Shown one piece after another: positions 1-8,116 of a stretch of 64,000 nucleotides of DNA. The stretch spans positions 1-64,000 of IMG/VR virus record IMGVR_UViG_3300036770_005754. One strand, given 5' to 3'. The first letter of the stretch is position 1, and every line of letters begins with the position of its first letter. The notes beneath the pieces are model-generated. The model ran no database searches and was not told where the DNA came from. It was given only the letters and a program-made list of their open reading frames with translations. The position numbers and the translations under genes were made by a program. This stretch comes from a virus.

Positions 1-1
1 T

Positions 2-379
2 GATCTCATCGACAGGATGTCACAAATGGGTGAGGGAGGATATATTGAGATAAGGAGTGGTATAAGGCCAGCAACACCAGAGGCTACTACATCAGGGACT
101 AATTTGCTAGCCACACTAAAATTTTCGCTATCGTCATTTGGAAATTTTCAAAACGGCATTGCATTATCTAACGCCATACCCGAAGCTAACGTCATCTACA
201 CAGGGACCGCAACTTGGTTCAGGGTCTATGAAAAGCAGGGCGTAGTCGTCATGGATGGAGATGTTAGACAAACCGGTGGTGGCGGAGATATAGAATTCGA
301 TAACGTTGATTTTTTAGCCGGGGGCGTAATTTCAATCGCCCAATTATCGTTAAATCTTTTCAATAACGAATGCCCTTAA
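2..379 (+). CDS. Phage virion-associated protein, C-terminal part (left edge)
   Basis: The reading frame is open to the left edge (D-L-I-D-R precedes the first Met at 17), so the gene very probably begins outside the window. The visible part has the pattern of a small family found among phage structural genes: an IRSGIRPATPEA segment, a LLATLKFS segment, then GTATWFRVYEKQG and VVMDGDV near the middle. I know this layout from phage tail/virion gene clusters, but its exact structural role is not established to my knowledge. No membrane segment is seen. It ends just before a strong hairpin and converges on the secreted-protein genes of the minus strand. Confidence 0.6.
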   Translation, partial: DLIDRMSQMGEGGYIEIRSGIRPATPEATTSGTNLLATLKFSLSSFGNFQNGIALSNAIPEANVIYTGTATWFRVYEKQGVVVMDGDVRQTGGGGDIEFDNVDFLAGGVISIAQLSLNLFNNECP

Positions 380-436
380 TATTTCCTAGGAGGAAATGGA
401 AACATTAGAACTTCCTGAACACAGGATGTATACGAA

Positions 437-462
437 GATGGGGGTGCCGAAACACCCCCATC
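437..462. terminator. Strong hairpin between convergent genes, probable bidirectional terminator
   Basis: A perfect 10-bp inverted repeat (437-446 with 453-462, core GGGGGTG/CACCCCC) encloses a 6-nt loop. It lies between the end of the virion gene at 379 and the end of the minus-strand gene at 482. There is no long T tract on either side, so intrinsic termination is inferred from position and stem strength. It could instead protect RNA 3' ends. Confidence 0.55.
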
Positions 463-481
463 AATTAGCCATCGATAATGA

Positions 482-832
482 TTATCGAATGAAGAGTGTA
501 GAACGTCCAATATTCAGGGCTGCTGCGCCAGAGGATCTAACATTGATCTGACGCACTCTTCCGAGAGCGCCGCGTCTAATGTTGATCTGCTGGTTCCCAA
601 CAAATGGACTAGCAACGAATGAAGGTTGGAAAAAAGCTTGTGGAGTATTCACGAAAGCAACATTGCCTCCGCTGAAGAAAGCTGTGGACTGTGGCACTAC
701 AACGGCCTGTGGAGCAAATCCACCGAACCCGCCAACAACCACAGCAGCACGAGATCCGCACTGTGCTTGAGCGTTACCAGCAATCGCGACGAGTGCGATT
801 ACAACCACAATTGAAGCCAAAAAGTTCTTCAT
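482..832 (-). CDS. Small secreted protein of unknown function
   Basis: 116 residues from the Met preceded by a good AGGAGGT ribosome-binding site; an upstream in-frame Met at 868 lacks one. Residues 1-23 form a clear signal peptide (K-N-F, a hydrophobic core rich in V/A/I, then AGNAQAQ), predicting export by Sec. The mature part is rich in Gly, Val, Phe, Ala and Gln with FFSGG and FVNTPQAFF stretches and a basic C-terminal half (RRGALGRVRQ). I recognise no enzyme family. It is the last gene of a minus-strand group (4006 to 482) that includes two proteins with haem-attachment motifs, so it may be co-expressed with them. Confidence 0.7.
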   Translation of the reverse strand: MKNFLASIVVVIALVAIAGNAQAQCGSRAAVVVGGFGGFAPQAVVVPQSTAFFSGGNVAFVNTPQAFFQPSFVASPFVGNQQINIRRGALGRVRQINVRSSGAAALNIGRSTLFIR

Positions 833-854
833 TTCAACACCTCCTAAAAAGTTA

Positions 855-1706
855 TCACTCTGTGACACCCATTGCGTCAGTTAGTGATTTTATCTCCTGA
901 TCACTGAGTTTGTTACCAGCGGTTCCATCCTGGTTTCTCGGCATTCTTTTCGACAGATCATTCGTATTAACCCTATTGATGATTGATCTCTGCTGTTGTG
1001 CTGTGATAGGTTGTTCTAAATTAAGACCTCCCTGTGCGTTTTGATTGCTGTGGCAGGCGACGCATTTGCTACTCAACAAGTCAGAAACATTACTAGCAGC
1101 AGTTTGAGCACCTGAAAGTTCGAATTGTTGTTTTTCATCATTTATCTGCTGGATATTAAATTGACCATCACTCGATTGCACTATCCTAAAAGCAAAAGAT
1201 CTCTGCTGCACCTGTTGCGGCTGAGGACCAGCGGCGGCCTCAAGTGCTAACCTCGCAGATTGACCCTGTGCCAAAATCCTAGCCACTTCTGCTCTATTTT
1301 GTCCCTCAGCTTGTACAAGGGTCGCGAAGTCAGAAGAAGCCTGACCAGCCAACTGCTGGGCCTGATCTGTCAACCTTGCGGCTTGATTGTATAAGAGCCC
1401 CATGTCAACATTACCGTAGGCCTCAGCAACAGATGAATAGCCATAGACTGTGGTCCCCTGTGCTTGAATCGGCTGGTTGTAAGTGACTGGGACAGGTATG
1501 CCTATCAAGTTATTAACAACCGTTGTCTGGGTCTCAGTCTTAACAACCGGCTGAACTACTTGTTGAACTTGTTCATTAACAAATACCCTCTGATAGGTAT
1601 ATCCGCCATTACACTGCACTCTCCTCAGGACCCAACCGGCTTCAACAACCGGAAGCAGGACAATCGTTGATGCCAAAAACACAGCAACTGCAGAACTAAA
1701 TTTCAT
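855..1706 (-). CDS. Secreted protein with C-terminal mono-haem cytochrome c-like domain
   Basis: 283 residues with AGGAG six bases before the ATG. Residues 1-23 are a signal peptide (hydrophobic core ending VVEA-G). The middle is Gln/Ala/Val-rich, with coiled-coil-like AQ-rich segments at about 105-165. The last 70 residues hold a c-type haem site, CVACH at 215-219, followed by GGLNLEQP and RMPRN with Met255 as a plausible distal ligand, then LSDQEI near the end. This order (CxxCH, GGL, MP, LS..E) matches small class I/planctomycete-type cytochrome c domains. Export fits haem attachment outside the cytoplasm, which would use the host maturation system. A cytochrome-like gene in a phage is very unusual. 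Redox activity is inferred; the motif is seen. Confidence 0.75.
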   Translation of the reverse strand: MKFSSAVAVFLASTIVLLPVVEAGWVLRRVQCNGGYTYQRVFVNEQVQQVVQPVVKTETQTTVVNNLIGIPVPVTYNQPIQAQGTTVYGYSSVAEAYGNVDMGLLYNQAARLTDQAQQLAGQASSDFATLVQAEGQNRAEVARILAQGQSARLALEAAAGPQPQQVQQRSFAFRIVQSSDGQFNIQQINDEKQQFELSGAQTAASNVSDLLSSKCVACHSNQNAQGGLNLEQPITAQQQRSIINRVNTNDLSKRMPRNQDGTAGNKLSDQEIKSLTDAMGVTE

Positions 1707-1769
1707 ACCTGACTCCTGATCTGTAGGAAGAAGGACATCTTCAATCCCAATGATATATTTGACAACATA

Positions 1770-3467
1770 TCATTGACTATTTTTACGTGTTTGCAAAGCT
1801 CTGAGAGCAGCATCTGCGTACACTTGTTCCCACTGTAAACGGTTCACTTTTAAACCCGCTTTTAGAGCACCTATGATCGGATCTTCTGGACTAATACCAA
1901 CAACGTCTTGTGGTAGAGGCGGCAATAATTTGTTCAGATAATAAACGGCCTCTGTTGGAGGTACCAAGTATCCTAGTTCGTAACAAGCTTCAAAAGCACC
2001 GACTTCTCTGTAAACATAATCCCCATAGATGTCTGAAACTCTTGATGAAACTTGAGGTATCGTTAGGCCGCCAGTCACCCTGAAGACCGCATCGCTATAG
2101 TCGTCACGGCCTCTTCTGATTGGTTTCTCGAGGTCTCCCGCATATAAGCCAGCCAATCTATCTAATTGGTCTGGTATCTGATCCGTGCTTGATACGTCTC
2201 CAAAGACATCGAGGAATCCTGACAACATGGTTTGCACTTCATTCTTAAAAGGTTGCAAGCCATCATACGGACCATGGCACCTGATGCAGCTTATAGCGGA
2301 CTGAACCCTACCGGTATGTGGCGGCGGAACAGAGTGGTCTCTCACGATATTTGGAGGTGCTTCGTCTTGTAAAGCACCGTTACCGTCGAACAATGCGAAA
2401 ATATGCAAACCATTGGGTTTAGCAGCTATCGCCTCACGTGCTTGATCTTTAAGATTCAATAGATTTCTTATAGGATCACTACGTGGGTCAACATCGTTAT
2501 CAGATATGTCGTGGGTAATAGTTATCAGCCCAGCACCACTACCTGGTCTTACACCAGAACCATAGAACACATCCACTCTTCTTGGTTTACCAGTAACATT
2601 AGATCTGAACATCGCTGCACGCTGATCCGATCTAAGATCTTCTACCAATTGTTGACTCGCACCAAGAGACTTCAAGAAGGCGTCTTGCGCAGTACCCTCA
2701 GCAGGGTCCCTCTCAATACCAGCAAACCTGTAATATAACCCACCGTCTATAGAGGATAAGGCCTTGACTAAAAAGAAGTCATACCTTGTTACAGCAGCAT
2801 TAGATTGTGCGAGTCCCTGTAATAACACGCCCTGTTCTAGACCAACATGAACACCATATGTGGCGACTCTTTGTATATCGACTTTTATCTCCCTCCTATT
2901 CCAAACATTATTTTCGAGTACAAAAAATTCATTGCCAGGTGCCTTGAAAAACAACTGTTCCTGAAATTTGAAACGCAATGACCCTGGCGGATCATCTAAG
3001 CGAGATTCCACCTGAACAGCACCGATAGGCAATGTGTCAGCAGTTGTCTTAGTGATATGGAAATATGGTTCAAAAGCAAGTTCTTCCCAAAGAGCATGTA
3101 AGTTTGCATATTGCTCTGGTCGTGGCGCTAGCTGCCTGAGATCCCATCTGACGAGTTTCCCATCTGCTACTATCGTTGGTGCTACAAGAACAGTCGCCCT
3201 AGACGCAGACAAGTTCATTACATAATTCATGGCTGATATCTTCTGAGGATCTCCATCTGGGATCCAGATATACCTCTGAAACGGCTGATCTGATATTGGT
3301 AATTGTGATATATCAGCAACAGCGTAAGCTACCGCGTCCGCCGGGGACGGCCCATACTGCATAGTGGTAACTTCTGATATGTCCCTCTGCCACGCTTTTG
3401 AAGTCGGACCGACTAGAGAGAAGTCTTGCATCTGCAATGTTAATAGAAAGCATAAAATTTTGAACAT
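1770..3467 (-). CDS. Large exported protein with a single CxxCH haem motif
   Basis: 565 residues. The start has a GAGGTGG sequence just upstream and a short hydrophobic N terminus (MFKILCFLLTLQM), compatible with a signal peptide though shorter than usual. Most of the protein has no family I can name; it has a mixed alpha/beta composition and many Arg/Asp. Near residue 392 lies SAISCIRCHGPYDGL, a c-type haem attachment site (CIRCH) followed by Gly-Pro, as in cytochrome-containing proteins of environmental bacteria. No second CxxCH is visible. It lies 63 bp upstream of the other cytochrome-like gene on the same strand and is probably transcribed with it, suggesting partners in one envelope function. 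Confidence 0.7.
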   Translation of the reverse strand: MFKILCFLLTLQMQDFSLVGPTSKAWQRDISEVTTMQYGPSPADAVAYAVADISQLPISDQPFQRYIWIPDGDPQKISAMNYVMNLSASRATVLVAPTIVADGKLVRWDLRQLAPRPEQYANLHALWEELAFEPYFHITKTTADTLPIGAVQVESRLDDPPGSLRFKFQEQLFFKAPGNEFFVLENNVWNRREIKVDIQRVATYGVHVGLEQGVLLQGLAQSNAAVTRYDFFLVKALSSIDGGLYYRFAGIERDPAEGTAQDAFLKSLGASQQLVEDLRSDQRAAMFRSNVTGKPRRVDVFYGSGVRPGSGAGLITITHDISDNDVDPRSDPIRNLLNLKDQAREAIAAKPNGLHIFALFDGNGALQDEAPPNIVRDHSVPPPHTGRVQSAISCIRCHGPYDGLQPFKNEVQTMLSGFLDVFGDVSSTDQIPDQLDRLAGLYAGDLEKPIRRGRDDYSDAVFRVTGGLTIPQVSSRVSDIYGDYVYREVGAFEACYELGYLVPPTEAVYYLNKLLPPLPQDVVGISPEDPIIGALKAGLKVNRLQWEQVYADAALRALQTRKNSQ

Positions 3468-3484
3468 CTACCACCTCTATCAGA

Positions 3485-4006
3485 CTAATTCCAAACATCA
3501 ACCCACTGCAAGACATTTTCGGCATACGTCCCTGTAAGATCATTCATCGGTGAACCATCATTGTTCAAATCGCCCCACACCACATCTCCACCAACAGACA
3601 CACCAGTCCAATGCGGACCATCGACCGATAGCATATGTATTTGGTCGGACACAGAATAATCAAGGTGATGTTTGAAAGCATCTGATGGACCACCACCACA
3701 TGGGTAATTCATCTGGATATAGTCGATTATCTGAGACGTCCCTTCGGCAACTATCGTATAACCATCCTGAAATTGCTTAATAACTTGCCGAATAGTCGTT
3801 ATCACGCCTTTTCGATATAATACCCCATTTTTGATGAATCCGTCTGGTCTCTCTCCCCACACATACGGCTGTTTTATAACTGATGTTATATCTATAATAT
3901 CACCAACCGTCTCCCACACGACTTCATACTTCTGCTCCCACGTATCCTGATAAAATATGGTGCCAAAAGGCTGCATGCATACACCCTTCAATAATTTTGA
4001 AGCCAT
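3485..4006 (-). CDS. Hypothetical protein at the head of the cytochrome-like gene group
   Basis: 173 residues from the first ATG, where AGGAG touches the start codon directly. A second ATG at 3976 (MQPFGTIFYQ) has AAGGG at better spacing and may be the true start, giving 163 residues. The protein is rich in aromatic residues and Gly, with LDYSVSDQIHMLSVDGPHW and VVWGDLNNDGSP near the C terminus; the latter resembles short calcium-loop-like D-N-D-G segments, but this is weak. No signal peptide or membrane segment is visible. It is first in the minus-strand group, 17 bp ahead of the CIRCH protein. Confidence 0.65.
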   Translation of the reverse strand: MASKLLKGVCMQPFGTIFYQDTWEQKYEVVWETVGDIIDITSVIKQPYVWGERPDGFIKNGVLYRKGVITTIRQVIKQFQDGYTIVAEGTSQIIDYIQMNYPCGGGPSDAFKHHLDYSVSDQIHMLSVDGPHWTGVSVGGDVVWGDLNNDGSPMNDLTGTYAENVLQWVDVWN

Positions 4007-4130
4007 CTCCTACTATATATCAATATCTACACAGATCACTCATATACTCGGTGGTACCTATCCATTTTATGTTTGAATAAATATGAATGAAAAATATACT
4101 AGAGAATATTAACCAATATATTTAGACAGA

Positions 4131-7100
4131 ATGAAAATGGCTACAATAACAAGCATACATGACCCAAGCTTTGCTTTGTTCCCAGTCAACAACGATAGAA
4201 CAGGATGGCGACCATTTGGCCTCCCGGTGATATTGGTAGTGCCACATAGAAATGACAGAACAGGCCAATCATTAACAAATAGCCAGATATTCAATGTTAG
4301 AGTATATGTTGAAAACGTGCCTAAAGAAGCCAGAGTAGCTGGACACACTAACATTGGGATAAGATCGCCTGACAGAGAATTATATGCAGTCGACTTAAAC
4401 TCTCTTGATCTGATTAATAAAGCCATAGATCCACTACAGTATAGAATAACCAGAAATGGAATAGAGATAGAAGCAAACAAAGCAAAAACAGGAGATTTAA
4501 TAGACTACGTAACATTCACCGGTGTCAAGGACACAATGAAATATATTGAAGGTGCAAATTATTATGACTTATCAGAAGTGAAAATAGATTTCGAACATCT
4601 ACCATCCGACCAATATAACTTAGTATACCAGGCCGAATACTTCAGAAGAGTGGTGTCGAACGACGGAAGAGATGAATTTCTATGCATAGACTTGTCGCAG
4701 ACAGCCCTAGCAATATTAAAATTTAACGTAAAACACCCTGGAGAAGTGATTGAAGAATTCGAAAGATTAACACCAGCGCCATATCTGACAAACGCCAATA
4801 GATCACAAGACACAACATTAGAATTATATAGGCCATTTACTGATATTCTACAGGATATAATGGATGAGCAGAAACTATTAGCATCTATAAACTGGGTCTA
4901 TGATGTACCAGCGGAAGCAATCCCATACTTATCACAATTGCTAGGCTGGGATATACCGTACTTCCCTGAATCTCTAGACAACCTTAGAAGAGCTGTTCTG
5001 AGAAGAACAGTAGAATTACAGAACTTATCGGGATCGAGATTAGCAATACAGAACATATTCAGACTATTCGGTTTCGAAATATTGATAAGCAACCTATGGT
5101 GGTCAAGCGACGGTTATAGGCTAATAAGACCAGGAGAGCGATTACCATTCAAGTATATGTCCGAAGAAATCACGATACTGCAAAAAAGCCAAATAGATAT
5201 AATACTATCAGACTACGACTCGAACAAATTTGAAGAGTTACACATACCACTATCTTTCAAACCACAAGAAAGAGTCGGAGAGGAAAACTATATAGCACTG
5301 CGTAACGGCGGCGACATAACTATAGATTGTTACCTTGTAGTTAAAGGAAGCGACGCATATAACACACTGACCAACATATCTGAAGAAATACAAAAAGACC
5401 CGGTAAATTATGGAGATGACTCAGGAGGTCACAGAACTGATAAAAACGGTTTCCTTATACCAGTCGACATATCCGAAAAAATGTCTGGAAAGGAAATATC
5501 CGGATATAGCCAGATTCTAATAAGAGGCAAGTTAGGCCGAGCCGCAGATGAAGTCTTAGTAGGCCCAGAAATACCGCTAAAGAAAGCCGGAGTAGCATTT
5601 GATAGAGATAACAATCGCATCAAATTAACACTGAATGGTATACTAAACGACAACTTCTCAAGAACAGATAAAGTCGTATTTGCATTCGCTACGTACAAGA
5701 AAGAAGAAATACAAGTTCCAGATAAAATCGCTAATTTACAGAGCAATCGATTCGACATACAAGTACTAACAGAAACATTGGCAGAATTCGCGGACCCAGT
5801 GTTCCTAGATTTCGCTGTGGAATTTCTGTTTCGATTAAAGGCCTTCCATTCTTTACTAAATAAAATAATCTTCAGAATAGAGCTAAATGAGACATACGAA
5901 GTAACCGACTGGTGTGTCGGTGGAGACGTAGTACAAAGATACGACACTGACGCTGGGACATTACAAGTACCACCGGCGATAATACCTGATGTACCAACAG
6001 ACGTCAACGACTGCGGCAGACTGAACGACAACAATCTCGGATATAAAGATTCAGATATAATCTTAAGACTCAGAAAGCTAGCCAATCTCCCAGAAGAGCA
6101 TGCTGCATGGAAACTATTGGACGACAGAGTAATATTAGAAACAATGACCAGACTGTCTCTAATGGACCAAGCAGATGGTCGAGAGTCTTGTAAGTATACA
6201 CACAAAGGACAAGACAGGATAATCGGCCAGAGGATAGATAAAAGAACCACAGAAATAGGGCCATCGCCTAATGCGAACGGATCAGCGTCAGGCTTCTACT
6301 CAAGCATACAAGAATCGCCGATCGAAGAGGCGGACAATGGTCGCTTCGATACAGGGAGCAAAGCAAGTTCCAACAATGATAGTTCAGGATATGGGTCGTT
6401 CACGAAAGAATATACAGAAGTAAGAATTCCACATTGTGAATTAGACAACATCACCGATTATTGTTACAAAGGCAGAGTCGACGAAGAATTATTATATAGG
6501 CCAACAATTGTAGGAGACGAGAATTTTATATTTAGACAATGCAACATAAGCCTCGGTACCGGAGCGTACTATTTATACCCAGTATATAGCACAATGGTAG
6601 TCAAAGGAGTGAAAAATCCATGCTTGAATAGCTTAGCATCGCATAGCATATTTTCTGGTGGATCGCCGACCGGTAATAGAAAATATTATGTGGAAAGTGC
6701 CAACGGACGCTATTTAGAGGCTGATTACAACAAGCGATTACAAAGGAATTCACATCTATCGAGGTTGTTGAGGGATTATAATCAACCTAGTGATTACACC
6801 TTACATTTTACCAATAGGATTGGTAGACAAAACAATGATGCTAGGCAAAATCTTGCCATCCAGCGGCCGAGTTTGAACATAGACAAACCGACATTACATC
6901 TACCGGGTTGTAGATTCCCAAGAATGAATGCACTGAAAGATGACTTCTACCACCCAGAATGGACTGCTAGACCGTGGGATGACGATTTTAGCACACATTG
7001 TGGACCGAAATATGTCTGCGGTAATAAGGAACCAGACTTTCTCAATTGTGCTAAAATAATTGTCGGTGGCAACGAATTTTTGTTGTTCGACAATAAGCCA

Positions 7101-7739
7101 TTTCAAGCACTTGGTAATAATCTAGCACCAGATATTAGCTCACTTGGTGAACATTCTCTTGGGACAGATGCGACATTTAGTACCAGTGAAGTGATTCACA
7201 AGGTGTATATGAAAGATGCTAACTCAAATGAAGCTATAACTTTTGAGGGTGTCGGCGATTATGATACATCTGTGACAAATGATACGATCCTGATAGATAG
7301 ACCGATATTTCAAAGTCATAGTAAGTGTAACACTGGAGAATTCATAGATTTTGCCGAAGGGTATGCTTGTGAATCAGGGACATATGCTTATGAAGGTGAA
7401 GATGTAGGTAGGGGCGGGTTGTTTGATGAAATATTTCAAGCGTTGGGTATGCCATACGATAGCAGTACAGATCCCAACATATTACTTTTCTTGCTAGGTG
7501 ATGGTATATTGTCGGAAAGTGGCTTAAGACTAGATTGTGGATGTGCTATAGTTAATTGTGATGGTACAGATAGTTCTGAAACCATTTGTGCATTGAGTCA
7601 TTTTATAGACCAAGATGGCGAGTTAGATTGGAATCCCGATCACATTGATATATTATCACGCATGAAGCTTGAGGAAACACATGGGATTCGTTCGATGTGT
7701 CTAGACGGTTCTATCGGTTCGTTATTGGAATTAGTATGA
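4131..7739 (+). CDS. Baseplate/tail protein with tail-protein-I-like domain
   Basis: 1202 residues, a virion component. Residues about 230-320 resemble phage tail protein I and the related TIGR02242-type domain: PYLSQLLGWDIPYFPES, then LRRAVLRRTVELQNLSGS and an RLFGFEI segment. This family contributes to the baseplate of contractile tails, which supports a myovirus. The C-terminal third is unusually rich in Cys (CGPKYVCG, LDCGCAIVNCDG), which could form disulfides or metal sites. Codon usage changes along the gene: the first 2.5 kb is A-rich with few T, while roughly the last 1 kb is rich in G/T-ending codons like the glycan genes that follow, suggesting a mosaic origin. It is preceded by a 124-bp divergent promoter region. 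Confidence 0.75.
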   Translation: MKMATITSIHDPSFALFPVNNDRTGWRPFGLPVILVVPHRNDRTGQSLTNSQIFNVRVYVENVPKEARVAGHTNIGIRSPDRELYAVDLNSLDLINKAIDPLQYRITRNGIEIEANKAKTGDLIDYVTFTGVKDTMKYIEGANYYDLSEVKIDFEHLPSDQYNLVYQAEYFRRVVSNDGRDEFLCIDLSQTALAILKFNVKHPGEVIEEFERLTPAPYLTNANRSQDTTLELYRPFTDILQDIMDEQKLLASINWVYDVPAEAIPYLSQLLGWDIPYFPESLDNLRRAVLRRTVELQNLSGSRLAIQNIFRLFGFEILISNLWWSSDGYRLIRPGERLPFKYMSEEITILQKSQIDIILSDYDSNKFEELHIPLSFKPQERVGEENYIALRNGGDITIDCYLVVKGSDAYNTLTNISEEIQKDPVNYGDDSGGHRTDKNGFLIPVDISEKMSGKEISGYSQILIRGKLGRAADEVLVGPEIPLKKAGVAFDRDNNRIKLTLNGILNDNFSRTDKVVFAFATYKKEEIQVPDKIANLQSNRFDIQVLTETLAEFADPVFLDFAVEFLFRLKAFHSLLNKIIFRIELNETYEVTDWCVGGDVVQRYDTDAGTLQVPPAIIPDVPTDVNDCGRLNDNNLGYKDSDIILRLRKLANLPEEHAAWKLLDDRVILETMTRLSLMDQADGRESCKYTHKGQDRIIGQRIDKRTTEIGPSPNANGSASGFYSSIQESPIEEADNGRFDTGSKASSNNDSSGYGSFTKEYTEVRIPHCELDNITDYCYKGRVDEELLYRPTIVGDENFIFRQCNISLGTGAYYLYPVYSTMVVKGVKNPCLNSLASHSIFSGGSPTGNRKYYVESANGRYLEADYNKRLQRNSHLSRLLRDYNQPSDYTLHFTNRIGRQNNDARQNLAIQRPSLNIDKPTLHLPGCRFPRMNALKDDFYHPEWTARPWDDDFSTHCGPKYVCGNKEPDFLNCAKIIVGGNEFLLFDNKPFQALGNNLAPDISSLGEHSLGTDATFSTSEVIHKVYMKDANSNEAITFEGVGDYDTSVTNDTILIDRPIFQSHSKCNTGEFIDFAEGYACESGTYAYEGEDVGRGGLFDEIFQALGMPYDSSTDPNILLFLLGDGILSESGLRLDCGCAIVNCDGTDSSETICALSHFIDQDGELDWNPDHIDILSRMKLEETHGIRSMCLDGSIGSLLELV

Positions 7740-7774
7740 TTGATACTATGTGATTCTTAGTAGTATATTGCAAG

Positions 7775-8036
7775 CTATTCAACGGACATATCTGTTGATT
7801 TGAAACGCCGCCATGTATGCATTAGGCTTTCTGTGTATGCCTCACCGAGCACAGACTGTTCAAGCCATTCGATGATACGTTCACATATGTCATAGTAATG
7901 TTGCGATGGTATTGGACAATTGAGAGTCACATTATTTCCGTATTGGTCTGTGAGGAGTATATTTTTACCGACTATTCTGCCTCTGATGACGCTGCTTGCT
8001 TCCTCTCGTACGCGCTACTCGTTTTATAGAGGTCAT
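7775..8036 (-). pseudogene. Small gene with a single +1 frameshift (about 87 residues if repaired)
   Basis: This fills the 377-bp gap between the baseplate gene and the glycan cassette. The minus-strand ATG at 8036 has AAGGT upstream and starts MTSIKRV. That frame soon ends, but skipping one base near 8015 continues into a long protein-like frame (RVREEASSVIRGRIVGKN, then LLTDQYGNNVTLNCP and WLEQSVLGEAYTESLMHTW) ending with TAG at 7775. The downstream frame has no ATG of its own before MHTW and a stop directly above the junction. The simplest reading is a one-base insertion in a real small gene. A sequencing error or a programmed +1 shift is possible. No function recognised. Confidence 0.6.
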
Positions 8037-8116
8037 TTTAGTACCTTAGTTAAAAGCCCGGCGATCTTTGATATTTTTGACGTCGCGATCGATATATAAT
8101 ATTTTGTGGGGGATAT

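Noticed and set aside
396-551. Plus-strand ORF of 51 codons after an AGGAGG at 388-393
   Set aside because: The Shine-Dalgarno sequence is only two bases from the ATG, the ORF runs through the strong hairpin at 437-462 and overlaps the minus-strand secreted gene; more likely the terminator region.
5429-6250. Minus-strand ORF of 273 codons opposite the baseplate gene
   Set aside because: Ser/Leu-rich shadow typical of a frame opposite A-rich coding sequence; no start signal or domain.
8068-8098. TTGACG and TATAAT-like sequences ahead of the glycan cassette
   Set aside because: The spacing (12 bases) is wrong for a sigma-70 promoter, and AT-rich TATAAT matches are frequent by chance here.
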